NCBI RefSeq assembly: GCF_014852005.1
Contig: NZ_JACVAU010000002.1
Coordinates: 434,001-498,000 of the forward strand
Direction of reading: 5' to 3'
Source: Pseudoxanthomonas sp. PXM03
Lineage (GTDB): Bacteria > Pseudomonadota > Gammaproteobacteria > Xanthomonadales > Xanthomonadaceae
Length of the DNA stretch: 64,000 nt
This document shows, one piece after another, positions 36,763-45,998 of the stretch (the first letter of the stretch is position 1; every line of letters starts with the position of its first letter). Under the pieces are notes generated by a model, which was not told where the DNA came from, searched no databases, and saw only the letters and a program-made list of their open reading frames with translations. Both the position numbers and the translations under genes were made by a program.

Positions 36763-38229
36763 TCAGAAGGCGACCTGCAGTCGCGAGAACACGGCCTTTT
36801 CGTCTTCACGGTCCGCGCCTGCGGCGGCCCCGCCCTCGAATTGCGTGTCCAGGTAATTGACGACCAGCTTCAGATTGCTGGTGAGATACCAGTTGACGCC
36901 CAGCGTCCATGCCTTGGCGCGGCGCGCCGAAACGGCCGGATCGGCGAACACCGGGAAAGCGCCATCGTCGATCTCCAGCTCACCATACCGCCCGACGACT
37001 TCCCATGCACCCCAGCCGCCGTCGGGACTGAACGGCCTGGAAGGCTTGACCACGCCTCGATAGCTGGCGTCTTCGCCGGTCAATACCCAGCTGGCGGTCG
37101 CCTGCCATGCAGTGTTTTCCAGGTCCGCGCGCGTGCCCGCGGTGGCGCCGCTGGTGACGAGCAGTTCCTGTTTCGACGAGATGTATTCGGCCAGCAAGCC
37201 GAACCGGCCACGGTAAAGGTAGCCCTGCGGCGAGATGCGGCTGTGTTCGCCGTCGGCCGCGATCGCGCTACGGTAGTTGAAGAACTGTGCCTGGCCTTGC
37301 GTGCGGTAGCGCGGCAGGAAATTGTTGCCGATGCCCCGCTTGTCGCCGATGCTGCCGGCGATGCCGAAGCCGAGTCCCGACCACGAACTGCTGGTGTTCT
37401 TGAAGGGCTCGAAGAAGAGGCGGCCAGCGTACTCGAACTCGTCATCCGGGTTGGTGGTGGCGGCGTCGCGTCCATCCGGCGCGCCGTTGTAGACACCCGC
37501 TACATAGCTGACGCGTCCTTCGGCCAATTCGCCCTGCGCCTGGATGCCCAGGTCGCGGTTGGGCGCCAACTCGGTGGGGAAGCTGCGCTCGATCAGTTCG
37601 ATCGCGCTGCCGGACTGCAACCGCTCAAGTCCGACCGGACCCTTGACCTTGCCCGCGCGCAGCGTGAAGGCGGGATCGAGCTTCACGTCGACGTAGGCAT
37701 CGACGATGGTGGCGCTGTCGCCGGCGAACTCGGGCGTCAACCGAAAGGCGACCAGCTTGCCCAGCGAACCTTCGATCGTGGGGCGGATGCGGCGGAACAA
37801 GAACGTGTCGTTCTGCGGCACCGCATCGTCATCGAAGAAGAAGCGCGCATCACCCTGCACCAGCCCGCGCAGCTTGAACTCGAAATCGCCATTGGCCGAT
37901 TTCAGCGACGCGCCCTTGTCGTTGACCGCGACCACCGGCGCCTCCTTGGCCTTGGCAGCGGTCTCTTCCTGCTGCAGTTCGAGGCGGCGCTCCAGGATGC
38001 GCAGCCGCTGGTCCAGGTCGCCCAGGGTGGACGGCGCGGATTCGCCTTCCGCCGCGACCGGCGCCGGCGCCTCTCCGACGCGTCGTTCCAGCGCTTCCAG
38101 CCGCTGCAGCAATTCCTGCACGGTCGGCTGGGTCTGCGCGGACACCGGGAAGGCCAGCGAACAGGCCAGTGCGCCCAGGATGGCGACGCCCTTGCCTCTT
38201 CGCTTGCCGAGCCCCGAATGTGTCCGCAT
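36763..38229 (-). CDS. OprP/OprO-type anion porin, first gene of the sulfate operon
   Basis: The 488-residue outer membrane protein has a signal peptide, a coiled-coil segment ([17 protein letters not shown] and [19 protein letters not shown], residues about 35-95) and a 16-strand barrel ending in Phe (FSRLQVAF). OprP and OprO of Pseudomonas are phosphate and polyphosphate porins with similar architecture. Its position directly ahead of sbp-cysTWA suggests it passes sulfate. The N-terminal coiled coil may form trimers. The start at ATG 38229 fits the signal peptide. Confidence 0.9.
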   Translation of the reverse strand: MRTHSGLGKRRGKGVAILGALACSLAFPVSAQTQPTVQELLQRLEALERRVGEAPAPVAAEGESAPSTLGDLDQRLRILERRLELQQEETAAKAKEAPVVAVNDKGASLKSANGDFEFKLRGLVQGDARFFFDDDAVPQNDTFLFRRIRPTIEGSLGKLVAFRLTPEFAGDSATIVDAYVDVKLDPAFTLRAGKVKGPVGLERLQSGSAIELIERSFPTELAPNRDLGIQAQGELAEGRVSYVAGVYNGAPDGRDAATTNPDDEFEYAGRLFFEPFKNTSSSWSGLGFGIAGSIGDKRGIGNNFLPRYRTQGQAQFFNYRSAIAADGEHSRISPQGYLYRGRFGLLAEYISSKQELLVTSGATAGTRADLENTAWQATASWVLTGEDASYRGVVKPSRPFSPDGGWGAWEVVGRYGELEIDDGAFPVFADPAVSARRAKAWTLGVNWYLTSNLKLVVNYLDTQFEGGAAAGADREDEKAVFSRLQVAF

Positions 38230-38366
38230 GACCGCATATCCCCGCGTGATGGCCTTGATCGGCCGGAGAGGCGATGCTGCGGGCGCACATGCAGGCAGGG
38301 AAATGAGGAAACGGCGGACGCTTATTCCCCAGCTGCATAACGGCAGAGGCCGCGGAGACGGCCGGT

Positions 38367-38372
38367 TAGAAT
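38367..38372 (+). promoter_or_regulatory. Candidate -10 element of kbl
   Basis: TAGAAT lies 27 bases before the kbl ATG. The divergent porin start is 138 bases away, so both promoters fit in this gap. Confidence 0.4.
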
Positions 38373-38399
38373 GGTCGCCTTCCCCTGATTCCCGCGCCC

Positions 38400-39599
38400 A
38401 TGTCCAGTCCACTGACCGTCCATTACGCCACCACCCTCGATGAGATCCGCGCCCAAGGCCTGTTCAAGGCCGAGCGGATCATCACCGGCCCGCAGTCGGC
38501 CGAGATCACGCTGGCGGACGGCCGCACGGTGCTGAACTTCTGCGCCAACAACTACCTGGGCCTGGCCGACCATCCGGACATCATCGCGGCGGCGAAGGAC
38601 GCGCTGGATACGCATGGCTTCGGCATGGCGTCGGTGCGCTTCATCTGCGGCACGCAGGACCTGCACAAGCAATTAGAGCAGACGATCGCGGACTTCTTCG
38701 GTACCGAGGACACCATCCTCTATGCCGCCTGCTTCGACGCCAACGGCGGCCTGTTCGAACCCTTGCTGGGCGAGGACGACGCGATCATCTCCGATGCACT
38801 GAACCACGCATCGATCATCGACGGCGTACGCCTGTGCAAGGCCAAGCGGTTCCGCTACGCCAACTGCGACATGGCCGACCTGGAAAAGCAGCTGCAGGCC
38901 GCCGACGCCGCAGGATGCAAGACCAAGCTGATCACCACCGACGGCGTGTTCTCGATGGACGGCTTCATTGCGCCGCTGGACGAGATCACGGCGCTGGCGA
39001 AGAAGTACAACGCGCTGGTGCACATCGACGAATGCCACGCCACCGGCTTCCTCGGCGCGACCGGCCGCGGCTCGGCGGAAGTGAAGGGCGTGCTGGACAG
39101 GATCGACATCATCACCGGCACGCTCGGCAAGGCGATGGGCGGCGCATTGGGCGGATTCACGACCGCGCGCAGGGAAGTGATCGAACTGCTGCGCCAGCGC
39201 TCCCGGCCTTACCTCTTCTCCAACTCGCTGCCGCCGCACGTGGTGGCCGCGGGCATCAAGGCCTTCGACATGCTGTCCTCCGCCGGCGAACTGCGCGAAC
39301 GCCTGCAACAGAACACGGCGTATTTCCGCGAACGCATGACGGCTGCCGGCTTCGACATCAGGCCCGGCGTGCACCCCATCAGTCCGGTGATGCTGTACGA
39401 CGCACCGCTCGCACAGCGCTTCGCCGAGCGACTGCTGGAGGAGGGCATCTATGCGATCGGTTTCTTCTTCCCGGTGGTCGCGAAGGGCCAGGCCCGCATC
39501 CGCACGCAGATGAGTGCGGCGCATACACGCGAACACCTGGATCGCGCAATCGACGCCTTCATCCGCATCGGCCGCGAATTGGGCGTGTTGAAGGCGTAG
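38400..39599 (+). CDS. kbl: 2-amino-3-ketobutyrate coenzyme A ligase (glycine C-acetyltransferase)
   Basis: Kbl splits 2-amino-3-ketobutyrate with CoA into glycine and acetyl-CoA, following Tdh. The 399-residue PLP enzyme of the alpha-oxoamine synthase family has [14 protein letters not shown] near 47, the Asp of DECHATGF that contacts the PLP ring, and the PLP lysine in [14 protein letters not shown] near 244. It is not linked in an operon with tdh as it is in E. coli. Confidence 0.96.
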   Translation: MSSPLTVHYATTLDEIRAQGLFKAERIITGPQSAEITLADGRTVLNFCANNYLGLADHPDIIAAAKDALDTHGFGMASVRFICGTQDLHKQLEQTIADFFGTEDTILYAACFDANGGLFEPLLGEDDAIISDALNHASIIDGVRLCKAKRFRYANCDMADLEKQLQAADAAGCKTKLITTDGVFSMDGFIAPLDEITALAKKYNALVHIDECHATGFLGATGRGSAEVKGVLDRIDIITGTLGKAMGGALGGFTTARREVIELLRQRSRPYLFSNSLPPHVVAAGIKAFDMLSSAGELRERLQQNTAYFRERMTAAGFDIRPGVHPISPVMLYDAPLAQRFAERLLEEGIYAIGFFFPVVAKGQARIRTQMSAAHTREHLDRAIDAFIRIGRELGVLKA

Positions 39600-39610
39600 C
39601 CGAAGCCTGT

Positions 39611-39631
39611 GCGCCCGCGATCAGCGGGCGC
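39611..39631. terminator. Hairpin between kbl and the small lipoprotein gene
   Basis: GCGCCCGC (39611-39618) pairs with GCGGGCGC (39624-39631); the stop codon of the minus-strand lipoprotein lies in the loop. No T tract follows on either side, so strength is uncertain. Confidence 0.5.
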
Positions 39632-39908
39632 GCTTGGCGACAGCGGAAGCCTTCGGCCTGGCGGGCGCGCCCTTGGCGACGCGGATGCCGCGCGCCTTCA
39701 TCCAGGCATCGAACTCTTCCGCCGTCATCTTGCGGCCATTCTGCTGCATGTCGAAGCGGTGGCCATGCGGCCCCGGGCGCACGCTGACGACCTCTTCCTT
39801 CACATCAGCGGTGTTGGCGTGTGGCGGCTTCGAGGCGCAGCCCGCCGCCATGCCGATGACAAACAGAACAACGAAACGCGCAGGCAGGCGCGCCGTCAGG
39901 TCGAGCAT
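39621..39908 (-). CDS. Small lipoprotein with RFDMxQNGxxMTAxEFDAWM motif
   Basis: The 95-residue protein has a lipoprotein signal (LTARLPARFVVLFVIGMAAGC) and a short C-terminal domain with RFDMQQNGRKMTAEEFDAWM followed by KARGIRV and a Lys/Ala-rich tail. Almost the same motif ends the exported protein encoded at 40822-41331, with only the pseudouridine synthase gene between them. The motif has no function I recognise. It is probably anchored in the outer or inner membrane. Confidence 0.75.
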   Translation of the reverse strand: MLDLTARLPARFVVLFVIGMAAGCASKPPHANTADVKEEVVSVRPGPHGHRFDMQQNGRKMTAEEFDAWMKARGIRVAKGAPARPKASAVAKRAR

Positions 39909-39994
39909 GGCAATTCCCCAGTGGTCAGGCGTGAGCGAGTGTAGGCAAGCACACGGCAGCGAACCCTGACCGCGGTCGCGCAATCAGCAGCCGA

Positions 39995-40774
39995 TCATCG
40001 TGCCAGCGCTTCGCGTTCCGCTGCATCGAGCATGCGCCATGCCCCCTTCGCCAGCGTGCCCAGGAGCAACGGACCGATGGCGACCCGGACCAGCCGCAGC
40101 ACGCGAATGTCGAAGGCCTCAAGCAGTCGACGGATCTGCCGGTTGCGGCCTTCGTCGAGAACGATCTCCACCCAGGCATTGCGTTCGCCGGCACGCAACA
40201 GGCGTGCCTGGCGGGCAGCCAGATGTTCCCCTCCGACGTGCACCCCCGCCTGCAGCGCGCGCAGCAATGCTTCATCGGGCACCCGATCGACCTGCACGTG
40301 ATAGGTCTTGTCGGGCCCGCATGCCGGATCCGTGACGCGTGCGGCCCATTCCGGGTCGTTGGTGAAAAGCAGAAGACCCTCGCTGGCTTTGTCCAGCCGC
40401 CCCACCGGCGCGGTCCATGGCAGGCCGGCACCTTCCAGGCAACGGTAGACGGTGTCGCGCCCGCGTTCGTCGCGCGTCGTCGTCACCAGTCCGCGAGGCT
40501 TGTTGAGCATCAGGTAGTGGCGATCCGCCGCCGCAGCCGCCTGGCCATCCACGCGCACGACAGCACGGCCGGCGACCACCGGGAATTCCGGATCGCGAAC
40601 GATGCGCCCGTCGACGGACACCCTGCCGTCGGTGATCCAGCGCGCGGCTTCCGTGCGCGAACAGACACCCTGCTTGGACAGGATGCGTGCCAATCCATGT
40701 CGTACTGCGGGACTGCCGGACACGCCGCGGCGCGCGGTCGTCCGCGTATCGCGAGGCGGTCTGCGCTCAGTCAT
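39995..40774 (-). CDS. Pseudouridine synthase, RsuA/RluE-type
   Basis: The 259-residue enzyme has an N-terminal S4 RNA-binding domain (LARILSKQGVCSRTEAARWI) and the RsuA catalytic domain with active-site Asp in GRLDKASEGLLLFTND near 126, plus YHVQVDRVPDE and the C-terminal GRNRQIRRLLEA. It isomerises one uridine in rRNA; the exact site cannot be fixed from sequence. It lies between two genes that share the RFDMxQNG motif. Confidence 0.92.
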   Translation of the reverse strand: MTERRPPRDTRTTARRGVSGSPAVRHGLARILSKQGVCSRTEAARWITDGRVSVDGRIVRDPEFPVVAGRAVVRVDGQAAAAADRHYLMLNKPRGLVTTTRDERGRDTVYRCLEGAGLPWTAPVGRLDKASEGLLLFTNDPEWAARVTDPACGPDKTYHVQVDRVPDEALLRALQAGVHVGGEHLAARQARLLRAGERNAWVEIVLDEGRNRQIRRLLEAFDIRVLRLVRVAIGPLLLGTLAKGAWRMLDAAEREALAR

Positions 40775-40792
40775 GGTGGTGTCCGGCGGAAA

Positions 40793-40815
40793 AACGGCCG
40801 GGAATGCCGGCCGTT
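40793..40815 (-). terminator. Intrinsic terminator after the exported QNG-motif protein
   Basis: Stem AACGGCCGG (40793-40801) with CCGGCCGTT (40807-40815), 5-base loop, followed on the minus strand by TTTT. It separates the gene at 40822-41331 from the pseudouridine synthase gene. Confidence 0.8.
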
Positions 40816-40821
40816 CGTCGA

Positions 40822-41331
40822 TCAGTTCTTCTTGGGCGGCTCGGCGGGAGCCGGCGCGGGTGCAGCGGCCGGCGCACCGGGCGCCTTGACCACGCGCACG
40901 CCACGCGACTTCATCCACGCATCGAACTCGTCTGCCGTCATCCGCTTGCCGTTCTGGCTCATGTCGAAACGCCAGGGCGAGTTGTCATGCGCGGTCTTCG
41001 GCTGATATGCCGCCGGGCTCGCGGTGGCTGCCGCGGCAGAAGTAGCCCCCGGTGCGGGCAACGCCTTGGCAATGTTGCGGCACCCCTCGATACGCAGGCG
41101 CATCAGCACACGGTCCACCGATTGCGATTCGTCGAAAGCATGCGACGCCAGCACCCCAGACGGCGCGCCCAATTGGGTGGCCGTGGCGGTGAACTCCGGT
41201 GCGACCGGCGCGATCACGGTGTTCGATGCCTTCAACGGCGGCGGCACCAGACTGCCCGTGCAGTCGGGCGCGGCATGGGCGGCAGGAATCGCGGCGATGC
41301 ACAGCAGGCTGGCGAGGACATGACGGCGCAT
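40822..41331 (-). CDS. Exported protein with C-terminal RFDMxQNGxxMTAxEFDAWM motif
   Basis: The 169-residue protein has a signal peptide (MRRHVLASLLCIAAIPAAHA), a middle domain with a possible disulfide (DCTGSL and GCRNIAKAL) and the C-terminal segment WRFDMSQNGKRMTADEFDAWM, KSRGVRV, then a Pro/Ala tail. The C-terminus is clearly related to that of the small lipoprotein at 39621-39908. A periplasmic location is expected. Function unknown. Confidence 0.75.
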   Translation of the reverse strand: MRRHVLASLLCIAAIPAAHAAPDCTGSLVPPPLKASNTVIAPVAPEFTATATQLGAPSGVLASHAFDESQSVDRVLMRLRIEGCRNIAKALPAPGATSAAAATASPAAYQPKTAHDNSPWRFDMSQNGKRMTADEFDAWMKSRGVRVVKAPGAPAAAPAPAPAEPPKKN

Positions 41332-41475
41332 CGTGATGACTCCTGAGTATTCCTGTTCGTGCGGCGAGTTTAGGCACGCCCTCCAGGCATGGCAAGGAAT
41401 TGCAAGTCACCCACGTCCTGCGTTGCGCAAGACGGAAACGCGGTCACGCAAATCGCGCCTACGCCTGCCGAAAAA

Positions 41476-41504
41476 ACGAAGCCCGGCACTTGGCCGGGCT
41501 TCGT
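41476..41504 (-). terminator. Intrinsic terminator of ompA
   Basis: A perfect 12-bp stem (41476-41487 with 41493-41504) and 5-base loop are followed on the minus strand by TTTTTT. It lies just past the ompA stop. Confidence 0.92.
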
Positions 41505-41526
41505 GTGTTGCGGGAAGAGCGTCCGA

Positions 41527-42600
41527 TCAGTTCTGGACGTTCAGTTCCGTACGACGGTTACGCTCGCTCTTGCAGCCCGGCAGCGTCTGCGCGGTCGGCT
41601 CCAGCGGACGGCTCTCGCCGTAACCCACCGGGCCCACCAGACGCGAAGCATCCACGCCGTTGCTGGTCAGGTAGTCGTACACAGTCTGCGAACGACGCTG
41701 CGACAGCGACTGGTTGTAGGCATCGGCACCGCACAGGTCGGTGTGGCCGGCCACTTCGACGCGCAGGTCGGGGTAACGCTTCAGGATCTCGGCGGCTTCG
41801 CTGAGGATCGCGATCGCGTCGGGACGCAGGGTCGACTTGTCGAAGTCGAAGTTCACGCCCTTCAGGTCGATCGAAACCTGCACCGGGCAGCCGTCCGGAC
41901 CGATGGTCTGGCCAGCCTGCGAACCGGGGCACTTGTCGTCGCAGTTGTTGACGCCGTCACCGTCGTCATCCAGGTCCGCGCAGCTCGGCGCAGCCGGCGG
42001 GGCCGGCGGGGCAGCGGCTTCAGCCTTCGGACCCAGCGGGATCACGACGCCAACCGAGGCCAGCACGTCGCCGAACCAGTCTTCCTGCGGAGCGGCAGCG
42101 CTCTGGTCGTTGAAGTCGGCGCGGTAAGCGAGTTCGGCGCGAACGCCGACGCGCTTGTCCAGCGTGGTCTGCAGGCCGACACCCAGCTTGGCAGCCAGGT
42201 TGTTGTCACGGTTCTGGTTCGACGCGTTGATCAGCGACTCTTCTTCCGAACGCTGCAGGCCCAGGCCGGCGACGATGTACGGGTTCCAGCCACGGCCTTC
42301 CTGCACGAAGTGGCGACGCAGGTCCAGCGAGATGCCGTACTGGCTCCACAGGGCGTCACGGTTGTCTTCGAACTTCGGGTTCTGGTAGTTCAGCTCACCG
42401 TCCAGCGACCAGTTGGGGCTGATGAACTTGCCAAGGCCCAGGCCCAGGAACGGGGCGTTGCGGGTGAGGCGATCGTCGTCCTGCAGGTTGAAGCCGGCGG
42501 AGCCGGTGAGGTACCAACGGTCGTCGAACTCCTGCGCCATCGCGTGGTTAGCGAGGCTCAGGCCGCCCAGCAGCGCGGCGCAGAGAATCTTCTTGTTCAT
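41527..42600 (-). CDS. OmpA family outer membrane protein
   Basis: The 357-residue protein has a signal peptide, an 8-strand-type N-terminal barrel (about 22-190), a Pro/Ala hinge, a short thrombospondin type 3-like calcium motif (DLDDDGDGVNNCDDKCPGS) and a C-terminal OmpA domain (VNFDFDKSTLRPDA to VGYGESRP) that binds peptidoglycan through Asp and Arg (GHTD, NRRTEL). It stabilises the envelope. It is monocistronic with a strong terminator and a long upstream region containing an inverted repeat. Confidence 0.94.
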   Translation of the reverse strand: MNKKILCAALLGGLSLANHAMAQEFDDRWYLTGSAGFNLQDDDRLTRNAPFLGLGLGKFISPNWSLDGELNYQNPKFEDNRDALWSQYGISLDLRRHFVQEGRGWNPYIVAGLGLQRSEEESLINASNQNRDNNLAAKLGVGLQTTLDKRVGVRAELAYRADFNDQSAAAPQEDWFGDVLASVGVVIPLGPKAEAAAPPAPPAAPSCADLDDDGDGVNNCDDKCPGSQAGQTIGPDGCPVQVSIDLKGVNFDFDKSTLRPDAIAILSEAAEILKRYPDLRVEVAGHTDLCGADAYNQSLSQRRSQTVYDYLTSNGVDASRLVGPVGYGESRPLEPTAQTLPGCKSERNRRTELNVQN

Positions 42601-42720
42601 TTGCAGCTCCTTTCCTTGTAAAAGTTCAGTTGTAGAGAAACCGAAATACGTCTGTTGCGGTGGTTCCGGCGTTTCTAGTTGTTATTCGAGACGACAGGGA
42701 CCCATCGCCTTGCTGAACAG

Positions 42721-42783
42721 ATTATGCGCGGGTACGTGAAGACTGTGTTAACGGTACCATAACAAGTCGGGCAAGGTTAACAC
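42721..42783 (-). promoter_or_regulatory. ompA upstream region: -10 candidate and inverted repeat
   Basis: On the minus strand CATAAT (42721-42726) is a likely -10, giving a leader of about 110 bases. Just upstream, GTGTTAAC (42745-42752) and GTTAACAC (42776-42783) form a perfect inverted repeat around 23 bases that hold GGTACC and a TTGTTA. The gap 42601-42930 has no gene; its part nearest the dioxygenase shows nothing recognisable. Confidence 0.5.
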
Positions 42784-42930
42784 TCCTGAAGGGAACTGGC
42801 GCAGATCTTCACGCGGCCCACCGCGCTGAACGCCCACCCGCTGCTCGCCCCGTGGCGATACTCCCGTGGGCAACACACCGGTGCACGGATGCCTCTTGGT
42901 AAGTCGTCCGGGGCGCCCGATGCTCGCATC

Positions 42931-43734
42931 ATGAACCTGCCCACCTCCACCGTACACCTCCCCAGCCTCTTCCTCTCGCATGGTTCGCCGATGCTGGCCC
43001 TCGAGGATTCCCCTACCGGCCGCTTCCTCGACCGCTTGGGGGGCTTGTTGCCGCGGCCCCGCGCGATCGTGGTGGCGTCCGCGCACTTCGTCCACGCCCA
43101 TCCCACGCTTACTGCGGCACCCCGGCCGGGCACGATCCATGACTTCGGCGGATTTCCCGAGGCGCTCTACGGAATCCAGTATCCGGCGGCCGGGGCACCT
43201 GCGCTGGCCGGGGATGTCGCGCGCCGCCTCGCCGTGGCGGGCTTCGAAGCACAGGTCGACGACCATCACGGCCTGGACCACGGCGTATGGGTGCCGCTGC
43301 GCCGGATGTACCCGGCATCGGACATCCCGGTGGTGGCCTTGTCCGTCAACCCGGCGCAGAGCGCGGACTGGCATTACCGAGTGGGCAGGGCGCTGGCACC
43401 GCTGCGCGAGGAAGGCGTCCTGGTGATCGGATCCGGCGGGTTCTCGCACAATCTGCGTGCGCTGGACTGGCAGCACGCGCACGCGACGCCTTATGCCTGG
43501 GTCGCCGCATTCACCGATGCGCTGCGCGAGCACCTGCTGGCCGGCAACGTCGCGGGGGCACTCGACTGGACCGCACTGCCCGAGGCCCATCGCAATCATC
43601 CGACGACCGAGCACCTGTTCCCGCTGTACGTGGCGCTGGGAGCCGGTGGTGCGGGTGCCAAGGGGCGGCTCCTGCATCGCGACGTGGAAATGGGAGGGCT
43701 GGCGCTGGACGCGTTTGCCTTCGACGCCGCCTGA
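42931..43734 (+). CDS. ygiD: Extradiol dioxygenase of the LigB/DODA (YgiD) family
   Basis: YgiD-type enzymes open the ring of DOPA at the 4,5 position. The 267-residue protein has the zinc/iron ligand motifs LFLSHGSPMLAL, VVASAHFVH, DDHHGLDHGVWVPLRRMYP and IGSGGFSHNLR. The length is normal. The physiological substrate in bacteria is uncertain. The gene converges with the LysR gene 6 bp away. An upstream in-frame start would add 14 residues unlike the family, so ATG 42931 is preferred. Confidence 0.92.
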   Translation: MNLPTSTVHLPSLFLSHGSPMLALEDSPTGRFLDRLGGLLPRPRAIVVASAHFVHAHPTLTAAPRPGTIHDFGGFPEALYGIQYPAAGAPALAGDVARRLAVAGFEAQVDDHHGLDHGVWVPLRRMYPASDIPVVALSVNPAQSADWHYRVGRALAPLREEGVLVIGSGGFSHNLRALDWQHAHATPYAWVAAFTDALREHLLAGNVAGALDWTALPEAHRNHPTTEHLFPLYVALGAGGAGAKGRLLHRDVEMGGLALDAFAFDAA

Positions 43735-43740
43735 CCCGGC

Positions 43741-44655
43741 CTACAGTCCGCGCTCCCAGGGCGGGTTGTCGCCGAACTGCTCGATCAGGAAGTCGGTAAA
43801 GGCCCGCACGCGCGGCGGCACGAGGCGGCGCTGCGGCATCACCGCGCTGATCGCAGTCGTCGCCAGCGGGTAGTCGGGCAACACCACCTCCAGCCGACCG
43901 GCACGCAGGTCGTCGGCGACGTGCCACAGCGAGTGGATGACCACGCCTTCGCCCGCCAGCGAAGCGTCGCGCAGCACCTCGCCGAAGTTGCTCTCGAAGC
44001 GCCCTTGCACCCGCACCGCGATCTCGCTGCCCGCCGGAGTGCCCAGCCGCCACACATCCTGGCGGCCGCCGCTGCCGAACAGCAGCAGGCAATCATGCTG
44101 GGCCAGTTCTTCAGGCACGCGCGGTCGACCTCTTCGGCGCAGGTAGTCGGGCGATGCGCACAGCACGCGTCGGTTGGGCGCGATGCGCCGCGCGACCAGG
44201 CGCGAATCGTCCAACGCCCCGATGCGGATCGCCAGGTCGAAGCCCTCGCTGACCAGGTCCACCACGTTGTCGCTCAGATGGATGCTCAGCCGCAGCTTCG
44301 GATGCCGTGCGAGAAAAGCGGGTAGCAGCGGCGAGACGTACTGGCGCCCGAACGACGCGGACGTGGTCACCCTCAACGTGCCGGCGACTTCGCGCGCAGC
44401 CTCGCGCAGGCCGGTGCCCAGCGTCTCCAGTTCCTCCACCAGCACCCTGCCCTGCTCGGCCAGCGCGGCCCCCTCCGGCGTGGGATGCAGTCGGCGGGTG
44501 GTCCGGTGCAGCAGGCGTACGCCCAGTTCCTTCTCCAGCCGCTTCAGCCGCTGGCTGGCGACGGCCACGGACAGGTCCAGGCTGTGCGCGGCTGCGGTGA
44601 TCGAGCCCAGGTCGAGGACGCGCAGGAAGAGGGCCAGGTCACCGACTCGATCCAT
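43741..44655 (-). CDS. LysR-family transcriptional regulator
   Basis: The 304-residue protein has the LysR winged helix at the N-terminus (SITAAAHSLDLSVAVASQRLKRLEKELGVRLLHRTTRRL) and a periplasmic-binding-like effector domain from about residue 90. It is divergent from an MFS/AKR/ADH/LysE run and probably controls it. The ATG at 44655 is preferred to TTG two codons earlier. A TATCAA-N7-TTGATA site overlaps its start region, suggesting autoregulation. Confidence 0.93.
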   Translation of the reverse strand: MDRVGDLALFLRVLDLGSITAAAHSLDLSVAVASQRLKRLEKELGVRLLHRTTRRLHPTPEGAALAEQGRVLVEELETLGTGLREAAREVAGTLRVTTSASFGRQYVSPLLPAFLARHPKLRLSIHLSDNVVDLVSEGFDLAIRIGALDDSRLVARRIAPNRRVLCASPDYLRRRGRPRVPEELAQHDCLLLFGSGGRQDVWRLGTPAGSEIAVRVQGRFESNFGEVLRDASLAGEGVVIHSLWHVADDLRAGRLEVVLPDYPLATTAISAVMPQRRLVPPRVRAFTDFLIEQFGDNPPWERGL

Positions 44656-44674
44656 TATCAATATTCTGTTGATA
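44656..44674. promoter_or_regulatory. LysR-type operator candidate
   Basis: TATCAA (44656-44661) and TTGATA (44669-44674) form a perfect inverted repeat with 7 bases between, containing the T-N11-A core of LysR sites. It touches the lysR start codon. A second inverted pair AGTGA/TCACT spans 44674-44693 next to it. Confidence 0.6.
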
Positions 44675-44752
44675 GTGATTCGGCATATTCACTGTTTTTC
44701 ACAACGAAGGGAAGCCGCAAGCTGCACGCCCCGTTTCCTCACGAACGCCCCC

Positions 44753-45967
44753 ATGCCTCCCGCCACCTCCCCCGCCGCCCGGATGCCTCTGGGTCTGTAT
44801 GCGCTCACCGCCGGTGCCTTCGGCATCGGCACCACCGAGTTCGTCATCATGGGCCTGCTGATGCAGGTCGCCGCCGACCTCCACGTATCCATCGCCGCCG
44901 CCGGCCTGCTGATCTCCGGCTACGCGCTGGGCGTGTTCGTCGGTGCGCCCCTTCTGACCGCCGCGACCAGCCGGATGCCGCGCAAGGCAGTGCTGGTGGC
45001 ACTGATGATCGTGTTTACGCTGGGCAACCTCGCCTGTGCGCTCGCACCGAGCTATGAGCTGCTGATGGCCGCGCGCGTGGTCACGTCGCTGGCGCATGGC
45101 ACGTTCTTCGGCGTGGGCGCCGTGGTCGCCACCGGCATGGTCAGCGAAGACCGCAAGGCCTCCGCCATCTCCATCATGTTCACCGGCCTCACGGTCGCCA
45201 CGCTGCTCGGCGTGCCGGCGGGTGCCTGGCTGGGCCTGCAGTTCGGCTGGCGTGCGACGTTCTGGGCGGTGACCGCGATCGGCGTGCTGGCGACGGTCAT
45301 CATCGCGACGCTGGTGCCGGCCGATCGCAGCGCGCCGATGCCGCTGCCGTTCCGCGACGAACTGCGCGTGGTCGCACGCCCGCAGGTGTTATTGGGCCTG
45401 TTGATGACGGTGCTGGGCTTCGGCGGCATGTTCACCGTCTACACGTACATCCAGCCGCTGCTGACGCAGGTGACCGGCTTCACTGACGCTGCGGTATCGC
45501 CCATCCTGCTGGTTTTCGGCGTTGGCATGATCGTCGGCAATCTGCTCGGTGGCCGCTTCGCCGACCGCCGCCTGGCACCGGCCCTGCTGGGCACGCTGGC
45601 ATTGCTGGCGTTGGTGATGGGCGCGATGACGCTTGCGCTGCGCAGCCCCTGGGCAATGATCGCGTTCACCGGGCTGCTCGGCGCTGCCGCCTTCGCTACC
45701 GTGTCACCGTTGCAACTCTGGGTGCTGCAGAAAGCGAGTGGCGCGCAGAGCCTGGCATCCAGCCTCAACATCGGCGCCTTCAACCTCGGCAATGCACTCG
45801 GCGCGTGGCTGGGTGGCGTAGTGATCTCGCAGGGCCTGGGTCTGTCGGCGCTGCCGTGGGTGGCTGCGCTGGTGCCGGCAGCCGCCTTCGCCGTTGCGTT
45901 GTGGGCGCTGGGGCTGGAACGCCGCAGCCAGCGTCTCGTACTCGTCAGCGATGCCGCCGGCACCTGA
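44753..45967 (+). CDS. MFS transporter, DHA1-type (AraJ/YdhP-like)
   Basis: The 404-residue protein has 12 predicted membrane helices and a start typical of the sugar/drug efflux DHA1 group (LYALTAGAFGIGTTEFVIMGLL). Loop 2-3 carries TSRMPRKAVLVALM. It is the first gene of a plus-strand run with an aldo/keto reductase, an alcohol dehydrogenase-like protein and LysE, likely under the divergent LysR. Substrate unknown. Confidence 0.92.
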   Translation: MPPATSPAARMPLGLYALTAGAFGIGTTEFVIMGLLMQVAADLHVSIAAAGLLISGYALGVFVGAPLLTAATSRMPRKAVLVALMIVFTLGNLACALAPSYELLMAARVVTSLAHGTFFGVGAVVATGMVSEDRKASAISIMFTGLTVATLLGVPAGAWLGLQFGWRATFWAVTAIGVLATVIIATLVPADRSAPMPLPFRDELRVVARPQVLLGLLMTVLGFGGMFTVYTYIQPLLTQVTGFTDAAVSPILLVFGVGMIVGNLLGGRFADRRLAPALLGTLALLALVMGAMTLALRSPWAMIAFTGLLGAAAFATVSPLQLWVLQKASGAQSLASSLNIGAFNLGNALGAWLGGVVISQGLGLSALPWVAALVPAAAFAVALWALGLERRSQRLVLVSDAAGT

Positions 45968-45998
45968 CCCGCTCCTCCTCCCTCATCAGGACTCCTCC

